DNA from: Flaviramulus multivorans
GTDB lineage: Bacteria > Bacteroidota > Bacteroidia > Flavobacteriales > Flavobacteriaceae
Reading direction: 5' to 3'
Assembly: GCF_021728415.1 (NCBI RefSeq)
Contig: NZ_JAKKDV010000004.1
Coordinates: forward strand, 1 to 64,000
DNA length: 64,000 nt
Below, piece by piece: positions 27,848 through 36,992 of this stretch. The stretch's first letter is position 1, and each line of letters starts with the position of its first letter. A program made the position numbers and the translations under genes. The notes beneath the pieces were generated by a model that was not told where the DNA came from, searched no databases, and saw only the letters and a program-made list of their open reading frames with translations.

Positions 27848-30385
27848 TTGGTAAAGCAACTCCCTAAAATATTAATTCTTATATGCTTTGTGCAGTTTTT
27901 TATATCTTGTGATGCTGTTAAACGAGTTAGTTATGACGAACATTTACTTACAAAAAACACCATTATTGTAGATGGAGAAAAGGATAACACCGAAACTTTA
28001 AATAATCTACTTTACCAACAACCTAACAGCAAAATTCCTTTTTTAAATATTCCACTTAGACTCCATATTTATAATATGGCGCGACCAAATATCGATTCAA
28101 TAATTGATAGCAACTTAAACGAAAGACCTAATAAAAAAGAAAACTTAGAAAACTTTTTATCTAAAAAACAATTGAATAAGTACATTCAGTCTCGAAAAGA
28201 TTTTAATGCTTGGATTAAAAAAACTGGTGAGGCTCCTATAATTGTTGATGAAGATAAAACCAAAAAATCAATTAATCGTTTAGAAAGCTACTATATCAAT
28301 AATGGTTGGTTCAATACTGAAGCCACTTACGACATTAAAAAAAACGATAATAAACGTGCAGAAATTGAATATAATGTTAGAAAAGGCAATGCTTTTATTA
28401 TTGATTCTATAACAGCAAATATTAAGTCTCCGATTGTTGATTCGCTTTATAAAAAAATTCAAAAGGAAACTTTCATAAAGAAAAACGAACAGTATAAAAC
28501 TACTAACTTTAATGAAGAGCGTGATAGAATTTCAAGCGAGTTAAGAAACTCAGGAATTTATCATTTTAAAACTGATTATATAACTTTTGAAATGGATACT
28601 ATAGGAACCAATAAAAAAGTTAATGTAGATATTAATATTCAAGACAGGGCTATTAGAACAGAAGATTCCATTAGGCACGAGCCTTTTAAAGTTTATACGA
28701 TTAGAGACGTAAATATTGTAACCGATTATACTTTCGAAAATAGGAATAAACCCTTTCAAGACTCTATATATTACAATGGGTATAAAATATATAGCTACAA
28801 TAAAATGCGCTACAGACCTAAAGCTATTTCTGATGCTATTTTTATAAATCCAGGAACTATTTTTAGAGATATTGATAGAACGCGAACCTATCGACACTTA
28901 AACGAACTGCGTACTTTTAAATACCCTAATATTGAATATATTGAAAATTCAGATAATACACTAACGGATACTATCAGACTAACACCTTTAAAAAAATTCA
29001 GCTTAGGTTTTAGTGCCGATGCGTCTCAAAGTAATATACAAACTATAGGCTTTTCATTAAACCCTAGCTTACTTATTAGAAATATATTTAGGGGTGCCGA
29101 AACACTTGAAATATCTGCTATTGGGTCTATAGGCGCCTCAAAAGATGGTAATAGAAATAATACTGAAGATCCTTTTTTTGACATTAATGAGTATGGTGTT
29201 GATTTAAAACTTACAATACCAAGAATATTTTCGCCGTTTTATACTGAAGGGCTCATCCCAAAGTACATGTCGCCAAATACTCGCATTAGTTTGTCCACTA
29301 CCAGTCAAACTAATATAGGTTTAGATAAACAAACTTTAAGCGGTATTTTTAGCTACAACTGGCAACCTAATAAAAAAGTTTCAAACAGATTAGATTTGTT
29401 TAATATTCAATATGTTAGAAATTTAAATGTTGCAAATTATTTTGGTGTATATCAAAACTCCTTTAATGCTTTAAATCAAATAGCAAAAGATGTTAATTAT
29501 ATACCGACAGAGGATGATTTAACAATTCCAGATGGGGCTAATAATTTTATTAATTATGCTTTAGGAAACCCAACACCTAGCGAAATATCAACCACACAAG
29601 TAAAAACTATTAATGGCATTGATGAGCGTAAAGAAAGGTTAACCGAAAACAACTTAATTTTATCATCAAGCTTCAATTTTATAAATGACGAACGCACCAA
29701 TTTGTTTGATGAAGATTTTTCAATATTCAGAGCTAAATTAGAACTTGCCGGTAATTTGTTGTCAAATGCTTCAAAGCTTTTTGGTTTAAAAAAGAATGAT
29801 GCTAATCGTTATGAGCTTTTTAATGTTGCATATTCTCAATATGTAAAAACAGAATTAGACTATATTAAGCACTGGGATTTAGGTAGAAAAAATGTACTCG
29901 CCGTGAGGAGTTTTTTCGGAATAGCTATTCCTTATGGCAACTCAAACAGTATTCCGTTTTCTAAGAGTTTTTTTGGAGGTGGGCCCAATGATAATCGTGC
30001 TTGGTCAGCATATAGTTTAGGCCCTGGAAGCTCAGAAACCACAAATGAATTTAATGAGGCTAATTTAAAGCTAGCATTAAGTGCGGAACATCGTTTCAAT
30101 ATTTTTGAAAATCTTAATGGTGCATTATTTGTTGATGCTGGTAACATCTGGAATGTATTAGATAATGTGGAAGACGATCGTGCTACATTTGATAGCTTTA
30201 GCTCACTTGAAGATATTGCTGTAGGTTCTGGTTTTGGACTCCGTTACGATTTTAGTTTTTTCGTTTTCAGATTTGATGTAGGCTTTAAAACTTATGATCC
30301 ATCTTATCAGGACCAAAACAGGTGGTTTAACGATTATAATTTTGCAAATGCAGTTTATAATATTGGAATAAACTATCCATTCTAA
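27848..30385 (+). CDS. tamL: Omp85/BamA-family lipoprotein, TamL
   Basis: 845 residues from a TTG start (no upstream in-frame ATG fits). The first residues are a lipoprotein signal with lipobox FFISC (Cys21), unusual for an Omp85 protein but characteristic of the TamL lipoprotein of Bacteroidota. POTRA-like domains occupy about 40-400 (SYYINNGWFNTEATYD, YNVRKGNAFIIDSI). A C-terminal barrel (about 400-845) includes the conserved FFGGGPNDNRAWSAY strand and ends GINYPF. It inserts or handles outer-membrane proteins or lipids with TamB, which is not in this window. Confidence 0.88.
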   Translation: MVKQLPKILILICFVQFFISCDAVKRVSYDEHLLTKNTIIVDGEKDNTETLNNLLYQQPNSKIPFLNIPLRLHIYNMARPNIDSIIDSNLNERPNKKENLENFLSKKQLNKYIQSRKDFNAWIKKTGEAPIIVDEDKTKKSINRLESYYINNGWFNTEATYDIKKNDNKRAEIEYNVRKGNAFIIDSITANIKSPIVDSLYKKIQKETFIKKNEQYKTTNFNEERDRISSELRNSGIYHFKTDYITFEMDTIGTNKKVNVDINIQDRAIRTEDSIRHEPFKVYTIRDVNIVTDYTFENRNKPFQDSIYYNGYKIYSYNKMRYRPKAISDAIFINPGTIFRDIDRTRTYRHLNELRTFKYPNIEYIENSDNTLTDTIRLTPLKKFSLGFSADASQSNIQTIGFSLNPSLLIRNIFRGAETLEISAIGSIGASKDGNRNNTEDPFFDINEYGVDLKLTIPRIFSPFYTEGLIPKYMSPNTRISLSTTSQTNIGLDKQTLSGIFSYNWQPNKKVSNRLDLFNIQYVRNLNVANYFGVYQNSFNALNQIAKDVNYIPTEDDLTIPDGANNFINYALGNPTPSEISTTQVKTINGIDERKERLTENNLILSSSFNFINDERTNLFDEDFSIFRAKLELAGNLLSNASKLFGLKKNDANRYELFNVAYSQYVKTELDYIKHWDLGRKNVLAVRSFFGIAIPYGNSNSIPFSKSFFGGGPNDNRAWSAYSLGPGSSETTNEFNEANLKLALSAEHRFNIFENLNGALFVDAGNIWNVLDNVEDDRATFDSFSSLEDIAVGSGFGLRYDFSFFVFRFDVGFKTYDPSYQDQNRWFNDYNFANAVYNIGINYPF

Positions 30386-30463
30386 ACTATTTACACTATA
30401 ACGTTTTAGTGTCTTTTTAAATATTCAAAGCACAAAACAGCAACTACTTATTCAAAAATTAAT

Positions 30464-30471
30464 TACTTTTG
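30464..30471 (+). promoter_or_regulatory. -7 box upstream of fbaA
   Basis: TACTTTTG matches TAnnTTTG, 36 nt before the fbaA ATG. -33 element not identified. Confidence 0.5.
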
Positions 30472-30507
30472 AACTTACTAAATACAAATCAAAATTAATT
30501 CAATAAA

Positions 30508-31575
30508 ATGGGACATAATATAAAACCAGGAGTTGCCACAGGAAAAGAAGTACAAGCCATTTTTAATCATGCAAAAGCTAACAACTATGCATTACCAGCA
30601 GTAAATGTTATTGGTTCTGATACAATTAATGGTGTACTAGAAACCGCAAGAGATTTAAATGCGCCAGTAATTATTCAATTTTCAAATGGAGGTGCACAAT
30701 TCAACGCTGGAAAAGGGTTAAGTAATGACGGTCAAAAAGCAGCTATCGCGGGTGCCATTGCAGGTGCAAAACATGTACATACATTAGCTGAGGCTTACGG
30801 TGTTCCTGTTATTTTACATACAGACCATTGCGCAAAAAAATTATTACCTTGGATTGATGGTTTATTAGATGCCAGTGAAAAACATTTTGCTGAAACTGGA
30901 AAATCATTATTCAGTTCCCATATGATTGACCTTTCAGAAGAACCCATTGAAGAAAATATTGAAATTTGTAAACAATACCTTAAGCGTATGAGCAAAATGG
31001 GTATGACTTTAGAAATTGAACTTGGTATAACTGGTGGTGAAGAAGACGGTGTTGATAATAGCGATGTTGATGATTCTAAACTTTACACACAACCAGAAGA
31101 AGTGGCCTACGCTTACGAAGAGTTAAGCAAGGTAAGCCCTCAGTTTACAATTGCGGCGGCTTTTGGTAATGTTCATGGTGTTTACAAACCTGGCAATGTA
31201 AAATTAACGCCAAAAATCTTAAAAAATTCTCAAGAGTATATTACTAAAAAATATGGTGTCGAGCATAATCATATTGATTTTGTATTCCATGGTGGTTCAG
31301 GTTCAACGGTTGAAGAAATTCGCGAAGGTATCAGCTACGGAGTAATCAAAATGAACATCGATACCGATTTACAATATGCCTTTATGAGCGGTATTCGCGA
31401 TTATATGAATGCTAAAGCCGATTATTTAAAGGGACAAATAGGAAACCCTGATGGTGAAGATGTACCTAACAAAAAGTACTACGACCCTCGCGTATGGTTG
31501 CGAGAAGGTGAAAAAACGTTTGTTGAGCGTTTAAAAAAGGCATTTGAAGATTTGAACAACGTAAACACCTTATAA
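30508..31575 (+). CDS. fbaA: class II fructose-bisphosphate aldolase
   Basis: 355 residues, class IIA. It cleaves fructose 1,6-bisphosphate to glyceraldehyde 3-phosphate and dihydroxyacetone phosphate in glycolysis and runs in reverse in gluconeogenesis. Zinc and phosphate sites: ILHTDHCAKK (His and Asp), GMTLEIELGITGGEEDG, HGGSGSTVEEI and KMNIDTDLQYAF. It is monocistronic between a promoter and a strong terminator. Confidence 0.96.
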   Translation: MGHNIKPGVATGKEVQAIFNHAKANNYALPAVNVIGSDTINGVLETARDLNAPVIIQFSNGGAQFNAGKGLSNDGQKAAIAGAIAGAKHVHTLAEAYGVPVILHTDHCAKKLLPWIDGLLDASEKHFAETGKSLFSSHMIDLSEEPIEENIEICKQYLKRMSKMGMTLEIELGITGGEEDGVDNSDVDDSKLYTQPEEVAYAYEELSKVSPQFTIAAAFGNVHGVYKPGNVKLTPKILKNSQEYITKKYGVEHNHIDFVFHGGSGSTVEEIREGISYGVIKMNIDTDLQYAFMSGIRDYMNAKADYLKGQIGNPDGEDVPNKKYYDPRVWLREGEKTFVERLKKAFEDLNNVNTL

Positions 31576-31604
31576 ACTAGGTAAATTTACTACAAACATA
31601 TCTT

Positions 31605-31636
31605 AAAAGGGTTCTGTTATTTTCAGAACCCTTTTT
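31605..31636 (+). terminator. terminator after fbaA
   Basis: AAAAGGGTTCTG (31605-31616) pairs with CAGAACCCTTTTT (31624-31636) across a 7-nt loop, ending in T residues. Confidence 0.93.
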
Positions 31637-31690
31637 ATTTACAGCTCTAATTATCAGATAATTAAAAGTTCCTAATTAATAAAATCGTTT

Positions 31691-31800
31691 GGGCGTTACC
31701 ACAAAATTAAAAAAAGGTTTAATTTTGTAGTCAGGCTTTCGGCAGTCGCTTCCCGATAACAATCGGGTGAGCTTCAACAAATGCCTAAATCCTTAATGCA
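31691..31800 (+). repeat. dispersed flavobacterial intergenic repeat, copy A
   Basis: Starts GGGCGTTACC and ends near AATCCTTAATGCA; contains AAAATTAAA...TTTAATTTT and CCCGAT-AACA-ATCGGG stems plus GTCAGGCT. It shares its ends and the GTCAGGCT core with the copy at 49310-49398. These elements look like small palindromic REP- or MITE-type sequences known from flavobacterial genomes. It lies in the 232-bp gap between fbaA and accD. Confidence 0.7.
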
Positions 31801-31868
31801 GTTTTTCGATGTCATGGAGTAAGTTTAGTCCAAAATCGTAAATTGTTAATCTAAAAACATAAAGCACT

Positions 31869-32726
31869 ATGTCTTGGTTTAAAAGAAAAACAAAAGGTAT
31901 AACAACCACAACAGAAGAAAAAAAAGACACCCCAAGAGGGCTCTGGTATAAATCTCCAACAGGAAAAATAGTAGATACAGAAGAGTTAGAAAAAAACTTC
32001 TACGTTAGTCCAGAAGATGGATATCATGTTCGTATAGGCAGTAGAGAATACTTCGAAATTCTTTTTGATGATAATAAATTTAAAGAATTAGATGCTAATT
32101 TAGAATCTAAAGACCCTTTAAAATTTGTTGATACCAAAAAATACCCAGACCGTTTAAAGGCAGCCCAAGAAAAAACCAAACTAAAAGACGCCGTGAGATG
32201 TGCAGTTGGTAAATCCAAAGGAAAAGATTTGGTAGTAGCTTGTATGGATTTTGCATTTATCGGTGGCTCAATGGGAAGTGTTGTTGGTGAAAAAATAGCA
32301 CGAGCAGCAGATTATTCATTAAAAAATAAGATTCCTTTATTAGTTATTTCAAAATCTGGTGGTGCCCGTATGATGGAAGCAGCATTATCACTCATGCAAT
32401 TGGCTAAAACATCGGTAAAATTAGCTCAATTAGCCGATGCTGGTATTCCATACATTTCATTATGCACCGATCCAACCACTGGTGGAACAACAGCTTCTTT
32501 TGCCATGTTAGGCGATATTAATATTGCAGAGCCTGGTGCCTTAATTGGTTTTGCAGGTCCAAGAATTGTAAGAGATACTACCGGTAAAGAATTACCTGAA
32601 GGTTTCCAAACCTCAGAGTTTTTATTAGAACATGGTTTCTTAGATTTTATTACACATCGTAAAGACCTAAAAGATAAAATAAATCAATATCTAGATTTAA
32701 TATTAAATCAACCTTTAAGAGCATAA
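31869..32726 (+). CDS. accD: acetyl-CoA carboxylase carboxyltransferase, beta subunit
   Basis: 285 residues. It transfers the carboxyl group from carboxybiotin to acetyl-CoA, the first step of fatty-acid synthesis. The carboxyltransferase domain is intact: [57 protein letters not shown] and [12 protein letters not shown]. The N-terminal zinc ribbon that in E. coli has CxxC pairs is replaced by KSPTGK and SPEDGYH, with no cysteine. Close flavobacterial sequences show the same, so it is a lineage trait rather than decay. Flanked by terminators. Confidence 0.95.
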   Translation: MSWFKRKTKGITTTTEEKKDTPRGLWYKSPTGKIVDTEELEKNFYVSPEDGYHVRIGSREYFEILFDDNKFKELDANLESKDPLKFVDTKKYPDRLKAAQEKTKLKDAVRCAVGKSKGKDLVVACMDFAFIGGSMGSVVGEKIARAADYSLKNKIPLLVISKSGGARMMEAALSLMQLAKTSVKLAQLADAGIPYISLCTDPTTGGTTASFAMLGDINIAEPGALIGFAGPRIVRDTTGKELPEGFQTSEFLLEHGFLDFITHRKDLKDKINQYLDLILNQPLRA

Positions 32727-32761
32727 AACAAAAGCGACTAAATAGTCGCTTTTGTTTTTTT
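32725..32761 (+). terminator. terminator after accD
   Basis: CAAAAGCGACTA, loop AA, TAGTCGCTTTTG (32729-32754), then T7. The symmetrical A/T flanks make a long stem. Confidence 0.93.
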
Positions 32762-32772
32762 ATATACTTCGT

Positions 32773-32801
32773 TTGCAAATCACTAAAAATTACTATATTT
32801 G
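32773..32801 (+). promoter_or_regulatory. rpsO promoter
   Basis: TTG (32773-32775), an 18-bp spacer and TATATTTG (32794-32801), just after the accD terminator. It places the transcript start downstream of any start codon before 32856. Confidence 0.7.
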
Positions 32802-32855
32802 CCGCTCGAAAGAAAACCTTTCGTATACATAAAAATCATTTACAATAATATTAGC

Positions 32856-33125
32856 ATGTATTTAGAAAAAGAAGCAAAAGAAAAATTGTTTGCAAAACAC
32901 GGTAAAGGAAAAAACGATACTGGTAGTGCAGAAGGGCAAATTGCGTTATTTACGCACAGAATTAATCACTTAACTGAACATTTAAAAAATAATCGTAAAG
33001 ATTATAATACAGAGCGTTCGTTAGTGAAACTAGTAGGAAAGCGTCGTGCTTTACTAGATTACTTAACTAAGAAAGATATCTTAAGATATCGTGCCATAGT
33101 AAAAGAATTAGGATTAAGAAAATAA
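32856..33125 (+). CDS. rpsO: 30S ribosomal protein S15
   Basis: 89 residues from the ATG at 32856, the universal S15 length; an in-frame start further upstream lies inside the promoter and adds 19 residues that no S15 has. HGKGKNDTGSAEGQIALFT and RRALLDYLTKKDILRYRAI are diagnostic. It binds the central domain of 16S rRNA. A terminator and then pnp follow, the widely conserved rpsO-pnp order. Confidence 0.97.
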   Translation: MYLEKEAKEKLFAKHGKGKNDTGSAEGQIALFTHRINHLTEHLKNNRKDYNTERSLVKLVGKRRALLDYLTKKDILRYRAIVKELGLRK

Positions 33126-33129
33126 TAAA

Positions 33130-33154
33130 AAGAGGCTTTTACAGCCTCTTTTTT
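33130..33154 (+). terminator. terminator between rpsO and pnp
   Basis: AAGAGGCT, loop TTTAC, AGCCTCTT (33130-33150), then TTTT. The moderate stem suggests partial read-through to pnp. Confidence 0.85.
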
Positions 33155-33267
33155 GTTAAAATACAACTCTGCGTAGAGTATAAACACGTTTTGAAGAAGC
33201 TAATTACAGTTTTTCATTGGTCATACAACAACTACACACAACAACACAACGACCATTGTTTAACATT

Positions 33268-33295
33268 GTTCCGACATGGAAAAATTCGTCGGAAC
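33268..33295 (+). promoter_or_regulatory. leader hairpin directly upstream of pnp
   Basis: GTTCCGAC (33268-33275) and GTCGGAAC (33288-33295) form a perfect 8-bp stem with a 12-nt loop, 15 nt before the pnp start. In E. coli a stem in the pnp leader is the target of RNase III and PNPase autoregulation; an analogous role is inference. Upstream of it the leader is an unstructured CA-rich run (about 33226-33255). Confidence 0.7.
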
Positions 33296-33314
33296 TAGAA
33301 TTAAAAATTTATGA
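33276..33314 (+). CDS. 12-codon upstream ORF overlapping the pnp start
   Basis: ATG in the hairpin loop, [12 protein letters not shown], with its TGA overlapping the pnp ATG as ATGA. Such overlap permits translational coupling. It may be chance; no conservation data are available. Confidence 0.3.
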   Translation: MEKFVGTRIKNL

Positions 33315-35560
33315 TTCCAAAGACATTTAAAGAGGTCATTGACCTTGGTGACGGTAGAGAAATCTCTATTGAAACCGGAAAATTAGCAAAACAGGCACAT
33401 GGTTCTGTTGTTGTGCAATCTGGAAAATGTATGCTTTTGTGTACAGTTGTTTCCAACTACCAACAAAGTGATGTTGACTTTTTACCGCTAACGGTAGATT
33501 ATCGAGAAAAATTTGCTGCGGCCGGACGATACCCAGGCGGTTTCTTTAAAAGAGAAGCTAGACCAAGTGACGGTGAAGTTTTAACTATGCGCTTAGTAGA
33601 CAGAGTATTACGCCCATTATTCCCAAAAGATTATCATGCTGAAACACAAGTGATGATTCAGTTGATGTCTCACGACGAAGATGTGATGCCAGATGCTATG
33701 GCTGGATTAGCAGCATCAGCAGCTATTCAATTATCTGACATTCCTTTTGAAACTCCAATATCTGAAGCAAGAGTTGGTCGTATCAATGGAGAATTCATTA
33801 TCAATCCAACGCAATCACAATTATTAGAATCTGACATTGATATGATGATTGGTGCTAGTGCTGATTCAGTGATGATGGTTGAAGGTGAAATGGATGAGAT
33901 TTCAGAAGAAGAAATGGCAGAAGCAATTAAGTTTGCGCATGAAGCCATTAAAGTTCAATGTGCTGCTCAAGTTAAATTAGCTGAAGCTTTTGGTAAAAAA
34001 GAAACACGTGAATATGAGCCTGAAAGAGAGGATGAAGATTTAGCGAAAAAGATTCACGATATGGCATACGATAAAGTATATGCTGTAGCCAAAGCGGGTT
34101 CCTCAAAGCATGAAAGAGGTGCTGCTTTTTCAGAAATTAAAGAAGAAATAAAAGCTGCCTTTTCTGAAGAGGAACTAGAAGATTTTGGTGGTTTAGTATC
34201 AAAATATTATAGTAAAGCAGAAAAAGCTGCCATTAGAGATTTAACCTTAAATGAAGGTTTACGTTTAGACGGACGTAAAACTAATGAAATTAGACCTATT
34301 TGGTGTGAGGTAGATTATTTACCTTCTACACACGGTTCATCAATCTTTACACGTGGGGAAACTCAAGCATTAGCAACTGTTACTTTAGGTACATCTAGAG
34401 AAGCTAACCAAATAGACATGCCATCTTTTGAAGGTGAAGAGCGTTTCTATTTACATTATAACTTCCCTCCTTTTTCAACGGGTGAAGCACGTCCTTTAAG
34501 AGGAACGTCTCGTCGTGAAGTAGGTCATGGAAATTTAGCACAACGTGCTTTAAAGGGCATGGTTCCTGAAGACTTCCCTTATACAGTACGTGTGGTTTCA
34601 GAAGTTTTAGAATCTAACGGTTCTTCTTCTATGGCTACTGTTTGTGCAGGTACAATGGCGCTTATGGATGCTGGTGTTACACTAAAAAAGCCCGTTTCTG
34701 GTATAGCTATGGGCTTAATCACAGATTTAGAAACTGGAAAATATGCGGTTCTATCCGATATTTTAGGTGATGAAGATCATTTAGGTGATATGGACTTTAA
34801 AGTTACTGGTACCGCAGACGGTATTACGGCTTGCCAAATGGATATAAAAGTAAAAGGATTGAGTTACGAAATTCTTGTAAATGCTTTAAAACAAGCTCGA
34901 GAAGGTCGTTTACATATCTTAGAAAAATTAACTGATACCATTGCTGCTCCTGCTGCTGATGTAAAACCTCATGCGCCTAAAATGATAACCAGAAGAATTC
35001 CAAATGAATTTATTGGTGCGTTAATTGGTCCTGGTGGAAAAGTGATTCAAGAGTTACAAAAAGAAACAGGAACTACTATTGTTATTAATGAAGATCTGGT
35101 GACTGAAGAAGGTATTGTTGAAATCTTAGGGGTTGGTCAAGATGGCATTAATGTCGTTTTAGCTAAAATTGATTCGTTAATGTTTAAACCAGAAGTTGGA
35201 GGCACTTACGAAGTAAAAGTTATTAAAATGCTAGATTTTGGTGCCGTTGTTGAATATACACAGGCTCCAGGAAATGAGGTTTTATTACATGTTAGTGAAT
35301 TGGCTTGGGAACGTACTGAAAATGTTTCTGATGTTGTTAATATGGGAGATGTTTTTAACGTGAAGTATTTTGGTGTAGACCCAAAAACGCGTAAAGAAAA
35401 AGTGTCTCGTAAGGCTTTACTAGAAAAACCAGAAGGTTATGTAGCTAGACCGCCAAGAGATAATAATCGTGGTGGACGTGATAACCGAGGTAGAGATAAT
35501 CGTGGACGTGACAACCGTCGTGATGATAGAAGACCTAGAGAGGATAAGAAAGAGGATTAA
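33311..35560 (+). CDS. pnp: polynucleotide phosphorylase
   Basis: 749 residues. 3'-5' exoribonuclease and core of RNA turnover. Two RNase PH-like domains with a helical linker (to about 555), then a KH domain ([18 protein letters not shown]) and an S1 domain ([20 protein letters not shown]). The last 50 residues are an Arg/Gly/Asp-rich tail of NRGGRD-type repeats, longer and more basic than in E. coli, which could add RNA affinity. The second PH domain keeps the [11 protein letters not shown] phosphate-site block. Confidence 0.97.
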   Translation: MIPKTFKEVIDLGDGREISIETGKLAKQAHGSVVVQSGKCMLLCTVVSNYQQSDVDFLPLTVDYREKFAAAGRYPGGFFKREARPSDGEVLTMRLVDRVLRPLFPKDYHAETQVMIQLMSHDEDVMPDAMAGLAASAAIQLSDIPFETPISEARVGRINGEFIINPTQSQLLESDIDMMIGASADSVMMVEGEMDEISEEEMAEAIKFAHEAIKVQCAAQVKLAEAFGKKETREYEPEREDEDLAKKIHDMAYDKVYAVAKAGSSKHERGAAFSEIKEEIKAAFSEEELEDFGGLVSKYYSKAEKAAIRDLTLNEGLRLDGRKTNEIRPIWCEVDYLPSTHGSSIFTRGETQALATVTLGTSREANQIDMPSFEGEERFYLHYNFPPFSTGEARPLRGTSRREVGHGNLAQRALKGMVPEDFPYTVRVVSEVLESNGSSSMATVCAGTMALMDAGVTLKKPVSGIAMGLITDLETGKYAVLSDILGDEDHLGDMDFKVTGTADGITACQMDIKVKGLSYEILVNALKQAREGRLHILEKLTDTIAAPAADVKPHAPKMITRRIPNEFIGALIGPGGKVIQELQKETGTTIVINEDLVTEEGIVEILGVGQDGINVVLAKIDSLMFKPEVGGTYEVKVIKMLDFGAVVEYTQAPGNEVLLHVSELAWERTENVSDVVNMGDVFNVKYFGVDPKTRKEKVSRKALLEKPEGYVARPPRDNNRGGRDNRGRDNRGRDNRRDDRRPREDKKED

Positions 35561-35590
35561 TTCTAATTCTCTATTAATTTAATAAGAAAA

Positions 35591-35622
35591 GTCTGCTAAT
35601 TTTAACTTAGCAGGCTTTTTTT
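35591..35622 (+). terminator. terminator after pnp
   Basis: GTCTGCTAA, loop TTTTAAC, TTAGCAGGC (35591-35615), then T7. It lies just past the 3' end of the convergent lipoprotein gene. Confidence 0.9.
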
Positions 35623-35632
35623 ATTATAAAAT

Positions 35633-36127
35633 CTAATTTTTTTGTCTCAAAACATCAAACTTGCCTTCTTCAACAGAGCGCTGTCCGAGATAGTCTTGTT
35701 CAGCGGTAAATTCAAATACCCCAACAACTCTTTCTCCATCAATCTTAGTAATAGTAACGTATCCCTCAACCGAAAAATAGTCTACTGTAGGTCCATCATT
35801 GTTTTGATCAAAAAAATCAAAAGGATCTCCAAAGGTTAAAGTTGCGCTATATGCATCTTCGCTAAAATTATAGGTGCCAATTGCCGGAGGAACTTGCATT
35901 GAAATACCTATTTCACTATCGTCGTTATAACCATATATAAGGATTATATCATCAATCCCATTAAAGGGAGCTCCATAAATTGCAGGCAAAATTCTTTGAA
36001 TTCCATCAATTCTGGCCTCCAAAACTCCATACTCATTTCGCGCTGGCTCTTCTACTCCATCTTTGCTACAATTGGTAAAAACAAAAAATGAAATGGCTAA
36101 AAGAAAAGTTTTAACTCGTGCATTCAT
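35633..36127 (-). CDS. small lipoprotein of unknown function
   Basis: 164 residues with lipobox FVFTNC (Cys20), followed by SKDGVEE, which resembles the C-x-K-(D/E) lipoprotein surface-export signal of Bacteroidota. The rest is a beta-strand-rich single domain (VDYFSVEGYVTITKIDGERV). No family recognised. It is convergent with pnp. Surface exposure is inference from the signal. Confidence 0.65.
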   Translation of the reverse strand: MNARVKTFLLAISFFVFTNCSKDGVEEPARNEYGVLEARIDGIQRILPAIYGAPFNGIDDIILIYGYNDDSEIGISMQVPPAIGTYNFSEDAYSATLTFGDPFDFFDQNNDGPTVDYFSVEGYVTITKIDGERVVGVFEFTAEQDYLGQRSVEEGKFDVLRQKN

Positions 36128-36484
36128 AATTATTTAATTATTGGTTAATAGATTTTTTTTTTAGCATCCTATATCATAACTTTTTTAAAAGTAATATTAC
36201 CGAATGCATCATTTGTATAGGACCGTTTTTATATCTTACAGTACTCAAAAACTGCTTAAAATACTCAAACAAACTTTAATCTCTAATCGTTGTTGTCTGA
36301 ACAACTATATCTATATAAAAAATATCCAGTATTTAAGGATTTTCATATATAAAACTGATATATTTTTATATTTCCTTGGAAATCCTGTGGCACGATATCC
36401 TTTCTCTATCAGAGTAATCATTGTATTTTATTTATACCTAATAATCCACTTGCACCTGTCTCTAGAATATTTTTCATAATTCCA
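36128..36484. other. intergenic stretch, no supported gene
   Basis: 357 bp. The only longer open frame (36204-36479, plus strand) is rich in Ile, Tyr and Leu in the way of translated AT-rich noncoding DNA and has no recognisable start context or domain. I see no tRNA, terminator or clear promoter here beyond the expected start region of the lipoprotein gene. Confidence 0.5.
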
Positions 36485-36880
36485 TTAAAATTTATAAACG
36501 ACAGATACTTTCATTTGATAAGCATTAGCCTCTCCAAAATTATTATTAAATTTTAGCATTCCAATATTATAAAAAGCCCGAATCTTTATCTTTTTATTCG
36601 GCCTCCATCCTACTTTTGCATTAAATCCAAAATCAAAATCGTTATACATATCTTGCCATTTTAAATTAGGCGCAACTGTATTGAACATTTTAGCAAAGAG
36701 CCCTCCTAATTGAGGTGACATAGTTAAATCTATCCACTTAAATAACTTCAATGTATTATCTATGCTAAAGTTGTTGGATATGTTATCAGACATATGTAAA
36801 TCAGTGATTTGTCTTTGATTTTGAGACTGAATCAGGTTCATCATTAAAACAAATACAAAAGTTATAAAAAGTGTTCTCAT
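36485..36880 (-). CDS. small outer-membrane barrel-like protein
   Basis: 131 residues from the ATG at 36880, where a signal peptide starts (MRTLFITFVFVLMMNLIQSQ); an upstream in-frame start at 37000 only adds an unlikely leader. The second half has alternating strands (FNAKVGWRPNKKIKIRAFYN) and ends in VSVVYKF, with the C-terminal Phe typical of barrel assembly. Last gene of the 41.4-36.5 kb minus-strand region; an inverted repeat sits upstream of it. Function unknown. Confidence 0.6.
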   Translation of the reverse strand: MRTLFITFVFVLMMNLIQSQNQRQITDLHMSDNISNNFSIDNTLKLFKWIDLTMSPQLGGLFAKMFNTVAPNLKWQDMYNDFDFGFNAKVGWRPNKKIKIRAFYNIGMLKFNNNFGEANAYQMKVSVVYKF

Positions 36881-36938
36881 CTTAATTTTATTTAGGCTGG
36901 TTGTCTTATACAAATTTGCCTTATCTATATATAATTGG

Positions 36939-36973
36939 TGTCCGAGATTATATTTTATGGATGATTTAGGACA
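36939..36973. promoter_or_regulatory. imperfect TGTCC inverted repeat
   Basis: TGTCCGAGATTAT (36939-36951, plus) facing ATGATTTAGGACA (36961-36973). The arms match at 10 of 13 positions. A related motif precedes the cassette at 40205-40226. Candidate regulator binding site between the SDR gene and the small barrel gene. Confidence 0.45.
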
Positions 36974-36992
36974 TATCAAGACACTTTCAAAC

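Noticed and set aside
32799-32855. Longer S15 start
   Set aside because: It overlaps the -7 box and adds 19 residues not found in any S15; ATG at 32856 is used.
36204-36479. 91-codon plus-strand open frame
   Set aside because: Ile/Tyr/Leu-rich translation of AT-rich DNA, no domain, no promoter and no neighbour; treated as intergenic.
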